64,000 nucleotides of DNA from Aurantiacibacter zhengii (GTDB lineage Bacteria; Pseudomonadota; Alphaproteobacteria; Sphingomonadales; Sphingomonadaceae), in the NCBI RefSeq assembly GCF_003584125.1, contig NZ_QXFL01000005.1:1-64000 (forward strand). The letters are read 5' to 3'. The notes under the pieces were generated by a model. That model was not told the DNA's origin, did no database searches, and saw only the letters and a program-made list of their open reading frames with translations. Position 1 is the first letter of the stretch, and each line of letters opens with the position of its first letter. Below are positions 26,494-40,786 of the stretch, piece by piece. A program made the position numbers and the translations under genes.

Positions 26494-27120
26494 GTGGTCG
26501 CCGTGACGTCTTCGTCCCCTACGCTGGGGCGGGTCATGCGCGACATCCGCAAGCGCAAGGGTTGGACGCTCAAGCAGATGAGCGCGAAATCGGGAATCCC
26601 GGTCTCGACCCTTTCCAAGGTGGAACACGACCGTCTCACGCTCACCTATGACAAGCTGCAACAGGTCAGTCGGCGGCTGGAGATCCGCATGTCGGACCTG
26701 TTCGCCGAGGATAGCGAGGACAACGCACCTCCAGTGACCGCGCGCCGCAGCATCGCCACGATGGAAAACGCGGTGCAGGTGACGACCGACAACTACGACT
26801 ATCACTACCTCTGCACCGATCTGCGCAAGAAACGCATGATCCCGATCGTCACCCGCATCCGCGCCCGCAGCGCCAGCGAGTTCGGCGATCTCGTCCGCCA
26901 TCACGGAGAGGAATTCATCTACGTGATGGAAGGAAAGATCGAGGTCATTTCCGAGTATTATGACCCGGTAACGCTCGAGGCAGGGGAAGGCATCTACCTC
27001 GATTCGACCATGGGGCACGCCTACGTGACGGCAGAAGGCTGCGACGAAGCCGTAGTGCTGGGCGTCTGCTCCAGCGCGGATGACGGGCTGTTGGATTCGC
27101 TGATCAACCTGCGGGACTGA
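26494..27120 (+). CDS. XRE-family transcriptional regulator with C-terminal cupin domain
   Basis: Protein of 208 residues. An N-terminal helix-turn-helix (about 10-65: LGRVMRDIRKRKGWTLKQMS, then SGIPVSTLSKVEHDRLTL) is joined to a C-terminal cupin (about 118-195: RHHGEEFIYVMEGKIEVIS, then GEGIYLDSTMGHAYV). This layout is typical of small-molecule-responsive regulators of amino-acid and polyamine catabolism, such as PuuR relatives. It is divergent from the serine hydrolase-dgcA operon and separated by 126 nt containing the shared motif. The frame opens at GTG 26494; GTG 26503 is an alternative. Confidence 0.87.
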   Translation: MVAVTSSSPTLGRVMRDIRKRKGWTLKQMSAKSGIPVSTLSKVEHDRLTLTYDKLQQVSRRLEIRMSDLFAEDSEDNAPPVTARRSIATMENAVQVTTDNYDYHYLCTDLRKKRMIPIVTRIRARSASEFGDLVRHHGEEFIYVMEGKIEVISEYYDPVTLEAGEGIYLDSTMGHAYVTAEGCDEAVVLGVCSSADDGLLDSLINLRD

Positions 27121-27149
27121 TCGGAAAGCCAGTCCCGTTTGGGGCGCGT

Positions 27150-28439
27150 CTAGTGCTCCTCCACCCAGTCGCGGGTGATGGTGCGGGTTGCCAGCAGCAT
27201 CAGCACTCCGGCCACCAGGTAAAGCGGCATTACCGTCAGGATCGACGCGCGCAGCGATTCATCGCCGTAAATCGGCGCGTAGAAATCCGAGATGAGGCCA
27301 AGGACATAGATTCCGCCGCCCAGTCCGATCAGGTTGTTGATCAGCAGGAAAAGCGCGGAAGCCGTTGCTCGCGCCCGCGGTTCCACAAGGTGCTGGATGG
27401 CGGTCAGCACCGGGCCAAGCCAGACATAGGCCAACCCCTGGGGAATCAGGAACAGGATGAAAGCCATCAGCAGGCTGTCGGTCAGCACGCCCGCGGCGTA
27501 GATCGGCGCACCGGCGATAAAGGCGATGGCAGGCAGGCGCGGATACCATTTCCTGTTCGAACCCAGCCGGTCTGCCAGCGCCCCGCCTGCCAGCATCCCG
27601 CTCACCCCGCCTATCAGCAGCACCCCGCCGATAAAGAGGGCAGCGCCCCACAGGTCGATATCGAAGCTGCGCAGGAGGAAACTGGGTTTCCAGAAACCGA
27701 TGCCGTAGCCCAGCATGGAACTGAATGCCGCGCCGAAGGCCATGAACCAGAATGACGGCTTTTTTGCCAGGATCCGGAACACCGTCCAAGCCGATTGCCG
27801 GGGCCGGGCCACGGTATCTGCGTCATCCTGTCTGGGCACGTCCTTCACCACCAGTTTGAACAGGGGTGCGATCACGATGCCAAGGCCTCCCATGACGAAG
27901 AAGGCAACGCGCCAGTCCACGGTGGAGGCGATCCACCCCCCGGCCATGACACCGATGGCGCTGCCGATGGGTATGCCCAGCGAATAGATGGCCAGCGCCG
28001 TGGCGCGGCGGCGCGGCGGGAAGTAGTCGCCGATAATGGCATAGCTCGGCGCAACGCCGCCCGCCTCGCCGATGCCCACCCCCACACGGGCAAGGAATAT
28101 GTGCCAGAAGCTCTGCGCCATGCCGCACAGCGCGGTGAACCCGCTCCAGAATATTAGCGCGATGGTGATGACCCAGCTGCGACTGGTACGGTCCGCCACC
28201 GCGGACAGGGGCACGGCCAGCGTCGAGTAGAGCGCGGCAAAAGCCAGTCCGCCCAGCAGACCCATCTGGCTGTCCGACAAGCCGAGATCGGCCTGGATGG
28301 GAGCTGCCAGGATCGACAGCATCATCCGGTCGAGGAAATTGAAGATGTAGACCAGCAGCAGCATCGCCAGCACGAGATTGGCATTCGCCGGCAGGACGCG
28401 CCGGGGCGCGTCGACTGGTGGTGCGGCAGCTTGGGTCAT
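27150..28439 (-). CDS. MFS transporter, spinster-like
   Basis: Protein of 429 residues with about 12 membrane segments. Early motifs fit the major facilitator superfamily: LLVYIFNFLDRMMLSILAAP with Asp in helix 1, then the helix 2-3 loop (AVPLSAVADRTSRSWV), and GVGIGEAGGVAPSYAIIGDY in helix 4-5. This is the spinster-type family common in sphingomonads near catabolic genes. The substrate cannot be read. ATG 28439 has GAGGA upstream; the open frame extends 30 nt further. It converges with the XRE-cupin gene and could serve either the D-glutamate block or the acyl-CoA block. Confidence 0.85.
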   Translation of the reverse strand: MTQAAAPPVDAPRRVLPANANLVLAMLLLVYIFNFLDRMMLSILAAPIQADLGLSDSQMGLLGGLAFAALYSTLAVPLSAVADRTSRSWVITIALIFWSGFTALCGMAQSFWHIFLARVGVGIGEAGGVAPSYAIIGDYFPPRRRATALAIYSLGIPIGSAIGVMAGGWIASTVDWRVAFFVMGGLGIVIAPLFKLVVKDVPRQDDADTVARPRQSAWTVFRILAKKPSFWFMAFGAAFSSMLGYGIGFWKPSFLLRSFDIDLWGAALFIGGVLLIGGVSGMLAGGALADRLGSNRKWYPRLPAIAFIAGAPIYAAGVLTDSLLMAFILFLIPQGLAYVWLGPVLTAIQHLVEPRARATASALFLLINNLIGLGGGIYVLGLISDFYAPIYGDESLRASILTVMPLYLVAGVLMLLATRTITRDWVEEH

Positions 28440-28470
28440 GCGTGGTTTCCTCGTCCCGGTGAGTGACAAA

Positions 28471-28494
28471 GGGCCGGGTCTTGCGTCCCGGCCC
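28471..28494 (-). terminator. Terminator after the enoyl-CoA hydratase operon
   Basis: 8-bp GC stem gggccggg/cccggccc with an 8-nt loop, followed on the minus strand by TTTGTCAC. It lies about 65 nt beyond the enoyl-CoA hydratase stop and upstream of the MFS gene. Confidence 0.65.
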
Positions 28495-28560
28495 CCGTCC
28501 GCCCGGATATGCCTGTCCCGAGAGATGGAAGGGGACGCGGCATTCCGGATCGAATCGATA

Positions 28561-29416
28561 TCATTTGAAGCGCGGTTCCGCGGCCCAATCCATGTCCGGC
28601 AGTCCTTCGGGCACCGTGTCGGGATAGGTGGCTTCGCGCTTTTCCCTAAAGGCGGTCACGCCCTCGCGCACGTCGGCTGACCGGCCCCGCGCGGCAAACA
28701 CGCGGCTGTCGACACGGTGCATGTCCATCGGGTGCGCCATCGTCTGGCCCTGCCACATCAGTTGCCGCGCCAGCGCGACGGAGACCGGGGCGGACGATGC
28801 AGTCATTTCCAGCGCCTTCTCCTTCGCTGCATCAAGCAGATCGGCAGCGGGGTGGAGCGATTGCACAAGGCCCGCGTCCAGCGCCTCCGCCGCGCCGAAG
28901 ACACGGCCAGAATAGGTCCAGTCGAGAGCCTTGGGCATCCCCACCAGCCGCGGCAGGAACCAGCCCGAGCACGCTTCCGGAGTCACCCCCCGGCGGGAGA
29001 AGACGAAGCCGTAGCGCGAATCCTCTGCGGCCATGCGCCAGTCCATCGCCAGCTGCATGGTGGCACCGATACCCACCGCCGCACCGTTGGATGCGGCGAT
29101 GACGGGTTTCAGGCTGCGGAAGATGCGCAGGGTCACCATGCCGCCACCATCGCGGTCTGCCCCGCCGATGTCGTCTGCACGCCCGCGCTTGTCGTAATCG
29201 AAGGTATCGCCGCCCCCGCCAAGATCCGCACCGGCACAGAAGGCACGGCCCGATCCGGTGATGACCACCGCGCGCACCGCGTCGTCGGCATCGGTAAGGT
29301 CGAACAAGGCCAGCAGGTCGGCTATCATCGCCGGATTGAAGGTGTTCATCTGGTCTGGCCGGTTGAAGGTCGCCACGGCCAGCCCGTTATCGATTTCCAG
29401 ATCGAGCGTGTGGAAG

Positions 29417-29424
<8 letters not shown>
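28561..29424 (-). CDS. Enoyl-CoA hydratase/isomerase family protein
   Basis: Protein of 287 residues with the crotonase fold. The oxyanion-hole motifs are VVITGSGRAFCAGADLGGGG and SNGAAVGIGATMQLAMDWR. A Glu in FSRRGVTPEACSGWFLPRLV is at the usual catalytic position. It would hydrate or isomerise an enoyl-CoA. The ATG overlaps the stop of the hotdog-fold gene by 8 nt, and both belong to a three-gene minus-strand operon with a nitronate monooxygenase-like gene. Confidence 0.9.
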
Positions 29425-32452
<3,028 letters not shown>

Positions 32453-32471
32453 TGCAGTATCTCCAAGTGGT

Positions 32472-33275
32472 TCAGACCGGTTCGAGTAGCCGGGCACGCA
32501 GCATTGCCGCCACGTCCCGGTCGACGCCGATCGAGGCGAGAAACGCGTCGAACGACCCGTAATTGCGGTCGATAGCGGCAAGGGCAGCGTCAAGCTGGCC
32601 CGGGCGGGCGGAGCGCATCATGGCGATGGCCTCGGGCGAAAACCGTGCGCGCATGGCATCGTGCGCCCGCTCTCCGCCGTCGCGCCCGACAAACAGCGAG
32701 CGGGCGACATCGTCTTCGCTCGCGGCGATACGATCGGTCATCGCGTAATCGTCGAGCACGATCTCGCGCGGCACGCCCAGCGTGGTCAGCACCAGTGCAA
32801 CCGCCACGCCGGTGCGATCCTTGCCCGCGGAACAGTGGATCACGCAGGGCGCCGCGCCTGCGGCAATTCGCCTGATGATATCGGCAAAGGCATGGCTCAT
32901 CACGCGCGGCATCTGGGCGTAGAAATCCTGCATCAAGGCGCGGGCACCTTCCGCATCGGGCGGATATTCCTGGGCCATGTCCACCAGGCGCCGCTTGTGC
33001 CCCGGCGGCCAGGTGTGAACGGAAAGCTTGAGCGATTGCCATGCCGTGGGATCCGCCTCGCGCTCTCTTGAGGCGCGCAGGTCGAAGATGGTCGTGATAC
33101 CTGTCGCTTCCAGCGTGGCGATATCGCCCGCGGTCAGTCGTGACAGCCGGTTGGATCGGAACAGCAGGCCCCGTTTTACGCGCAGGCCTTCACCGGCCGG
33201 GTAACCACCGAAATCGCGGAAATTGCCCGCGCCTTCCAGAGGCAGGATCCGCGCCCTGTCTTCGTCTGTCAGCAT
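32472..33275 (-). CDS. Tyrosine-protein phosphatase-like protein
   Basis: Protein of 267 residues. The signature HCSAGKDRTGVAVAL has the C-x5-R active site, and the N-terminus LEGAGNFRDFGGYPAGEG is typical of the tyrosine/serine phosphatase (Y_phosphatase3) family. It would dephosphorylate a protein or lipid. The ATG shares a base with the stop of the tandem TetR gene (TGATG), so it is co-translated with a regulator and followed by a quinone oxidoreductase gene. Cytoplasmic; no signal peptide. Confidence 0.86.
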   Translation of the reverse strand: MLTDEDRARILPLEGAGNFRDFGGYPAGEGLRVKRGLLFRSNRLSRLTAGDIATLEATGITTIFDLRASREREADPTAWQSLKLSVHTWPPGHKRRLVDMAQEYPPDAEGARALMQDFYAQMPRVMSHAFADIIRRIAAGAAPCVIHCSAGKDRTGVAVALVLTTLGVPREIVLDDYAMTDRIAASEDDVARSLFVGRDGGERAHDAMRARFSPEAIAMMRSARPGQLDAALAAIDRNYGSFDAFLASIGVDRDVAAMLRARLLEPV

Positions 33276-34549
33276 CAAGCCTGCCCGAGTATTTTGGCAG
33301 GATCGACGAACATGCCCTGCGTCAGGCAGGAAGCGTAGATGCGGATGGCATCCTTGCGGTCCATATCGATGGCCCAGTTGCGCAGATCGTAGGCGGAATT
33401 GAGCATCGCGGTGATCGTCTGGCTGGCAAGGTGCGGATTGATCAGCCGGATCGAGCCTTCCTGCATACCCTCCACCAGCGTGTTGCCAAGGCGCAGCGCT
33501 GTCCTGTCGGACCGCGCCAGCAGGTCCGTGCGTACATCGATGGGCAGGGCTTGCAGCGCGGATGTTCGCGTTAGCGGGAAATCGCCCTCGAACTGGAGGT
33601 CGATCAGGTAGTTCATCGTTGCTTCCAGCCGCTCCCACTGGCTGCCGCCGCTCTCGGCAGCGGCGCGTTGCACCGCGGAAATGCGGCGAAAGCTGCGGCG
33701 GAAACATTCGAGGATGAGGTCATCCTTGGTATCGAGGTGGTGATAGAAACTGCCCTTGGTCACCTTCAACTCGTCCACGATCCGCACGACGGAGGCGCCG
33801 CGATATCCGCTTTCGTTGATCAGACGAGTGGCAACGCCAAGGAAATTGGGCGCTGCATTCTCTCCGTCAGCCGTCGGCTCCCCATCGGCGCAGCGCGGAA
33901 GATCTGCCGGAGACCACGTGGCACCGGGCACGGCCAGCCCCAGATCGAACAGCTCGAACAGCTGCCGGTGGACGCGCGGAAACTCGTCAATCGGATAGCG
34001 CGCCAGCCACACCGGCATCCAGAATATCGTTTCCTGCAACAGGTGGGTGCGCGCCGTCATCAGCGGCTTTTGGTCGGCAGGGAAGTCTCCCCACAGTGCC
34101 CGCGTGGCCCTGAACAGTTCGACATACTGGCGCAGCAGCGGCAGGCGGATGGGATCGTCCAGCGTGCGCACTTCGGAAAGCGTGGCGATGGAAACGTCCG
34201 TTCCGCGGATCACGTCGGCGCGCAGGCGGATATGCAGTTCCAACAGGCGGCACACCCGCTCGCGCGGGGTGGGCTCCTTCGCAGCCTCGTCCACGAACTC
34301 CCGCAGCCGCTCAATCGCGCGCTCGAAGACGGCTGCGGCCAGCACGTCCTTGCGCGGGAAATAGTAGGTCACGCTCGTCGTGCTCAACTCGACCGCGTGC
34401 GAAACCGCCTGCAAGGTTGTGGCCTTTGCCCCGTGTTCGTTGATCAGCGTGGTCGCGGCATCCAGCAACGCGTCGCGTTTCTGCTCGTATCGAGCACCTC
34501 GAGGGGACCGCTCCCGCCCCCCGGTCAAGCCGCCTGTCTTGCTATCCAT
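33275..34549 (-). CDS. Tandem TetR-family regulator (two TetR domains)
   Basis: Protein of 424 residues, about twice the usual TetR length. The first helix-turn-helix is in ATTLINEHGAKATTLQAVSH and SVTYYFPRKDVLAAAV. A second is in ATRLINESGYRGASVVRIVD and KGSFYHHLDTKDDLILEC. The two domains differ in sequence, so the fusion is old. It likely binds DNA as an internally paired regulator of the divergent phosphotransferase-SDR genes. The 113-nt divergent gap holds agcaaa/tttgct (34584-34589, 34601-34606), a possible operator. ATG 34549 fits the first domain; no upstream ribosome site supports a longer form. Confidence 0.85.
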   Translation of the reverse strand: MDSKTGGLTGGRERSPRGARYEQKRDALLDAATTLINEHGAKATTLQAVSHAVELSTTSVTYYFPRKDVLAAAVFERAIERLREFVDEAAKEPTPRERVCRLLELHIRLRADVIRGTDVSIATLSEVRTLDDPIRLPLLRQYVELFRATRALWGDFPADQKPLMTARTHLLQETIFWMPVWLARYPIDEFPRVHRQLFELFDLGLAVPGATWSPADLPRCADGEPTADGENAAPNFLGVATRLINESGYRGASVVRIVDELKVTKGSFYHHLDTKDDLILECFRRSFRRISAVQRAAAESGGSQWERLEATMNYLIDLQFEGDFPLTRTSALQALPIDVRTDLLARSDRTALRLGNTLVEGMQEGSIRLINPHLASQTITAMLNSAYDLRNWAIDMDRKDAIRIYASCLTQGMFVDPAKILGQA

Positions 34550-34662
34550 CACTCTTTCATGCCGCAAACGAAGCATAAGGCCAAGCAAAAGGATGCTCGG
34601 TTTGCTGTTGTGTCCACCGGTGTTTCGAACGTATGGTATCTTCAAACGCGAGGAGAGGCAGC

Positions 34663-35709
34663 ATGACGACGGACACCGACGAGCAACGCTTTGCGGACCT
34701 TGACGGGGTTCACTTGGAGGACTGGCTGGTTCACCACGTCGACGAAAGTGGTTCACTGCGGTTCATCAGGAAGTTCCCCGGCGGGCAGTCCAATCCCACC
34801 TATCGATTGCAGTTCGGCGACAAGGATTACGTCCTGCGGCGTAAGCCCTTTGGCAAGATCCTGCCCTCTGCCCACGCGGTGGAGCGGGAGTTCCGGTTGA
34901 TCAGCGCGCTGCACCCGCTGGGCGTGCCGGTCGCCGCGCCCCATGCCCTGTGCGAGGACGAGGGGGTGATCGGTTCGCCCTTCTACATCATGGGCATGGT
35001 GGAAGGGCGCACCTTCTGGGATGGCGCGCTGCCCGGTTGTGAACGGCAGGAGCGGGAGCCGATCTATCACGCGATGGTGGACGCCCTCGCCCGCCTGCAC
35101 GCGGTCGATCCCGAGCAGGCGGGGCTGGGCGATTACGGCGCGCCGGGCAACTATTTCGAGCGGCAGGTAGGGCGCTGGACCAAGCAGTACCGCGCATCGC
35201 AAACCGACGAATTGCCCGCGGTGGAGCGGCTGATCGAATTCCTGCCCGCCACCGTGCCGCAGCAGGAGCGGACCAGCATCATCCACGGCGATTACCGCAT
35301 CGACAATCTCATCTACGCGCCCGATGGGCCGCAGGTTCGCGCGGTTCTCGACTGGGAGCTGTCGACCCTGGGCGATCCGCTGGCGGACTTCACCTACCTG
35401 GCGATGAACTGGGCACTGCCGCGCACGGGAGAGAACGCCCAGCTCGGCGGCCTCGACCTGGAGGAGCTGGGCATTCCCTCGCTGGAAGAGGTGACGCAGC
35501 GTTATTGCGAGGCCACCGGACGCGCCAGCGTGCCCGACATGAACTGGTATTTCGCCTACAACCTCTTCCGCCTCGTCGGCATCCTGCAAGGCATCAAGAA
35601 GCGCATCATCGACGGCAATGCGTCGAGCAAGGACGCCCATGCCAAGGCCGCCATGGTGGAGCCACTGGCCACGCAGGCACTGAAATTCGCCCGCCAGGCG
35701 GGTGCCTGA
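34663..35709 (+). CDS. Phosphotransferase-family protein (APH/ACAD10-like)
   Basis: Protein of 348 residues with the aminoglycoside phosphotransferase/choline kinase fold. Motifs are FPGGQSNPTYRLQF (glycine-rich loop), RRKPFG (Lys), IIHGDYRIDNLIY (catalytic Asp) and VLDWELSTLGDP (metal Asp). The closest group is the kinase-like domain found with acyl-CoA dehydrogenases (ACAD10/11 type), thought to act on hydroxyacyl-CoA substrates rather than antibiotics. ATG 34663 follows AGGAGAGG. It heads a plus-strand run with two SDRs and a beta-oxidation protein and is divergent from the tandem TetR gene. Confidence 0.85.
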   Translation: MTTDTDEQRFADLDGVHLEDWLVHHVDESGSLRFIRKFPGGQSNPTYRLQFGDKDYVLRRKPFGKILPSAHAVEREFRLISALHPLGVPVAAPHALCEDEGVIGSPFYIMGMVEGRTFWDGALPGCERQEREPIYHAMVDALARLHAVDPEQAGLGDYGAPGNYFERQVGRWTKQYRASQTDELPAVERLIEFLPATVPQQERTSIIHGDYRIDNLIYAPDGPQVRAVLDWELSTLGDPLADFTYLAMNWALPRTGENAQLGGLDLEELGIPSLEEVTQRYCEATGRASVPDMNWYFAYNLFRLVGILQGIKKRIIDGNASSKDAHAKAAMVEPLATQALKFARQAGA

Positions 35710-35737
35710 AATCACTTTTCATTCAAGGAGTTAATCT

Positions 35738-36514
35738 ATGTCGCTGTTCGACTGCACCGACAAGGTCGCGATCGTTACCGGATCCTCTCGCGGGATCGGC
35801 CGGGCCATTGCCGAAGCGCTGGCCGACCATGGCGCGCGGGTGGTGATTTCCAGCCGCAAGCAGGACGCCTGTGAGGAAGTGGCCGAAGCCATCAACGCGA
35901 AACATGGGCAGGGCCGCGCGGTCGCCATTGCCGCCAGCATTTCCGAGAAGGCAGCGCTGGAAAACCTGGTGCAGCAGACGCGCGAACAGCTTGGCCCCAT
36001 CGACGTGCTGGTGTGCAATGCGGCCAGCAACCCCCATTACGGATCGCTGGACGGAATCAGCGATGACCAGTTCCGCAAGATCCTGGATAACAACGTGCTG
36101 TCCAACCACTGGCTGGTGCAGCTTGCCCTGCCCGACATGCGGGCAAGCGGCGGCGGCGCGATCATCGTCGTGTCGTCCATCGGGGGGCTGCGCGGTTCGA
36201 CCACGATCGGCGCCTATAACATCTCGAAAGCCGCGGATTTCCAGCTTGTGCGCAACTACGCGGTAGAGGCGGGCAAGGACAATATCCGCGTCAATGCCAT
36301 CGCCCCCGGCGTGGTGAAGACCGACTTCGCCCGCGCCCTGTGGGAAGACCCGAAGATGCACGATCGCACCGCGAAGGCGACACCGCTCAAGCGTCTGGGC
36401 GAGCCGGAGGATATCGCCGGGGCCGCAGTCTATCTCGCCAGCGATGCGGGCGCATGGATGACCGGGCAGATGATGGTGATCGACGGCGGCGTTACCATCG
36501 GTGTCGGGCAGTGA
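35738..36514 (+). CDS. SDR-family oxidoreductase
   Basis: Protein of 258 residues in the classical short-chain dehydrogenase family. The cofactor motif is [16 protein letters not shown], the structural NAAS motif is [14 protein letters not shown], and the active site is Ser ([10 protein letters not shown]) with YNISK (Tyr-x3-Lys). Length is normal. It would oxidise or reduce a hydroxy/keto intermediate. It lies 28 nt after the phosphotransferase gene with AAGGAG upstream, and overlaps the next SDR by 4 nt, so the three are probably one operon. Confidence 0.92.
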   Translation: MSLFDCTDKVAIVTGSSRGIGRAIAEALADHGARVVISSRKQDACEEVAEAINAKHGQGRAVAIAASISEKAALENLVQQTREQLGPIDVLVCNAASNPHYGSLDGISDDQFRKILDNNVLSNHWLVQLALPDMRASGGGAIIVVSSIGGLRGSTTIGAYNISKAADFQLVRNYAVEAGKDNIRVNAIAPGVVKTDFARALWEDPKMHDRTAKATPLKRLGEPEDIAGAAVYLASDAGAWMTGQMMVIDGGVTIGVGQ

Positions 36515-37332
36515 GCGCCAGCGGCAGGGGACTGCTGCACGGCAAGGTCGCCTGCATTACCGGGGCCGCTTCCGGCATCGGCAGAGCCAGCGCGATCCTG
36601 TTCGCGAGCGAGGGCGCGAAGGTGCTCGCCTTCGACCGCGCCGATGCCGTTCACGCCACGGCGGATGCCATCCGTGATGCAGGCGGAGAGGCCATCGCCC
36701 ACACCGGAGACGCGGCGGAGGAAGCGGACATTGCAGGCGCAGTGGCAAGGGCTCAGGATGAATTCGGGGCGCTGCATATCTTCTTCGCCAACGCGGGCAT
36801 TACCGGCAATGCGCGCGGCGGATATTTCGATAGCGATGCCGCAAACTGGATGACGGTGCTGCGGGTCAACCTTGTCGGCCCGTTCCTGGCGGTGAAGCAC
36901 GCCGCGCCCGCGATCCAGGCCGCTGGTGGTGGGGCCATCGTGTGCACGGCATCCGTAGCAGGACTGCGCTCCGGCGCGGGGCCGGCGCCCTACTCCGCTT
37001 CCAAGGCGGGGGTCATCAACCTCGTGCAGACGGCGGCGCAGCAGCTTGCCGGAACAGGCGTACGGATCAATGCCGTCTGCCCCGGACTGATCGAGACGGG
37101 AATGACCGCGCCGCTCTACGAGAATGCCCGGGCCAAGGGGCTGGAAGATCGCATCGGGCTGCTCAATCCCATGGGCAGGGGTGGTGAACCCCGCGAGATA
37201 GCAAGTGTAGCCCTGTTCCTCGCCAGTGAGCAGGCAAGCTACGTCAACGGACAGGCGCTGGCAGCCGATGGCGGCCTTTCCACCTCGCATCCCGTCACAC
37301 GCCCGCCGGGTTTACCGGTGAACCCCCGGTAA
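36511..37332 (+). CDS. SDR-family oxidoreductase with repeat-derived tail
   Basis: Protein of 273 residues. Motifs: [27 protein letters not shown], catalytic Ser in [11 protein letters not shown] and YSASK. The start is GTG 36511, in a GTGA overlap with the first SDR; no ATG gives a full Rossmann fold. The last residues (PPGLPVNPR) are not conserved SDR sequence. The same VNP pattern repeats in the same frame beyond the stop codon (see repeat at 37342), so the C-terminus seems to derive from a short tandem repeat. Confidence 0.88.
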   Translation: MSASGRGLLHGKVACITGAASGIGRASAILFASEGAKVLAFDRADAVHATADAIRDAGGEAIAHTGDAAEEADIAGAVARAQDEFGALHIFFANAGITGNARGGYFDSDAANWMTVLRVNLVGPFLAVKHAAPAIQAAGGGAIVCTASVAGLRSGAGPAPYSASKAGVINLVQTAAQQLAGTGVRINAVCPGLIETGMTAPLYENARAKGLEDRIGLLNPMGRGGEPREIASVALFLASEQASYVNGQALAADGGLSTSHPVTRPPGLPVNPR

Positions 37333-37341
37333 ACCCCGGTG

Positions 37342-37403
37342 GCGCACTTGGTGAACCCCGATGCGCGCCTGGTGAACCCGCACGCGCCGCTGGTGAACCC
37401 CGT
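37342..37403 (+). repeat. Short tandem repeat, three 20-21 bp units
   Basis: Units at 37342-37362, 37363-37383 and 37384-37403 share gcgcN-ttggtgaaccc-type sequence, preceded by a partial copy inside the SDR stop region. Read in the SDR frame each unit gives a seven-residue LVNP(D/H)A-type repeat after the TAA. No spacers, so not CRISPR. Confidence 0.8.
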
Positions 37404-37556
37404 GCGCCCCGCCCACGGTGGCCGGAGCGGTCGGTAAGCCGAGCACCTCTAAGCGCGCTTGTCTGAAAACACGGTATGCAATAGAGCGGTGCTGCAAAAG
37501 AGTCGCGCAGCGGCTGTTTCGCCCGCTGGGCGACATCACAGACAACGGGAGAAATC

Positions 37557-39585
<2,029 letters not shown>

Positions 39586-39593
<8 letters not shown>

Positions 39594-40785
39594 TTCCGCA
39601 AGGGCTGACGATCTCGAAAGCTTCCGCCAGGAAACGCGCGCCTGGCTGGAAGCGAACTGCCCGCCCGAAATGCGCACACCCATGCGCAGCGAGAAGGACG
39701 TGTGCTGGGGCGGGCGAAACTTTGTCTTCTCCAGCGACGCGCAGAAACAGTGGCTGGAGGTGATGGCGGAGCGCGGCTGGACCGTGCCGGACTGGCCCGC
39801 CGAATACGGCGGCGGCGGCTTGTCACCTGCCGAGACCAAGGTGCTGAAACAGGAGATGGCCGCGCTGGGATGCCGCGTGCCCCTGCAGAGCTTCGGCATA
39901 TCCATGCTCGGCCCGGCCTTGCTCAAATACGGCACCGAGGAACAGAAGCAGGACCACCTGCCGAAGATCGTTCGCGGCGAAATCCGCTGGTGCCAGGGGT
40001 ACAGCGAGCCGAACGCCGGCTCCGACCTCGCCAGCCTTGCCACCAGTGCGCAGGACAAGGGCGATCACTACCTCGTCAACGGGCAGAAGGTGTGGACCAG
40101 CTATGCCGACGAGGCGGACTGGATCTTCTGCCTGACGCGCACCGATACCTCGCAGAAGCAGGGCGGTATCACCTTCCTGCTGTTCGACATGGAATCGGAA
40201 GGCGTCTCGACCAGGCCGATCCGCCTCATCAGCGGAGCCTCGCCCTTTTGCGAAACCTTCTTCGACGATGTGAAAGTGCCCAAGGACCAGGTGCTGGGCG
40301 AGGTGAACGACGGCTGGAGCGTCGCCAAGTACCTGCTGGGTCACGAGCGGGAGATGATCTCGGGCATGGGCGGGCGCAGCCAGGGGCCTTCGCTTCCCGA
40401 TTATGCGCTGGGCAAACTGGGCGTGGACGAACAGGGTCGGCTCGATGATCCGGTGCTGCGCGCGCGGATCGCCATGCACGAGGTGCGCAGCCACGCTTTC
40501 GCCGCCATGAGCGAGCGGTTCATGGACCAACTCAAGGCCGGGAAGATCCATCCCGCCCAGCCCTCGATGATGAAATACTACGGCACCGAACTGAACAAGG
40601 ATCGCCACGAACTGCTGATGGCGGCAGGCGGCAGCGACGCGCTGGAATGGGAGAGCGAAGGCTCCGGCGAGGGCAAGGCCGCACGCGCGTGGCTGCGCAC
40701 CAAGGCCAATTCCATCGAAGGCGGGACGAGCGAGATCCAGCTCAACATCATCGCCAAGCGTATCCTCGAACTGCCGGAGGGCTGA
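39586..40785 (+). CDS. Acyl-CoA dehydrogenase, large-subunit type
   Basis: Protein of 399 residues. Family motifs: WCQGYSEPNAGSDLASL (FAD/substrate loop), VNGQKVWTSYADEADWIF and the C-terminal SIEGGTSEIQLNIIAKRIL, in which Glu stands at the usual catalytic position. It would introduce a 2,3-double bond into an acyl-CoA, passing electrons to ETF. ATG 39586 overlaps the beta-oxidation gene by 8 nt. The next gene encodes a second, shorter acyl-CoA dehydrogenase one base after the stop. Such pairs often form alpha2-beta2 enzymes, as in steroid side-chain degradation. Confidence 0.92.
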
Positions 40786-40786
40786 C

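Noticed and set aside
37342..37403. Possible CRISPR-like repeat
   Set aside because: The units are contiguous, without spacers, and are better read as a coding tandem repeat.
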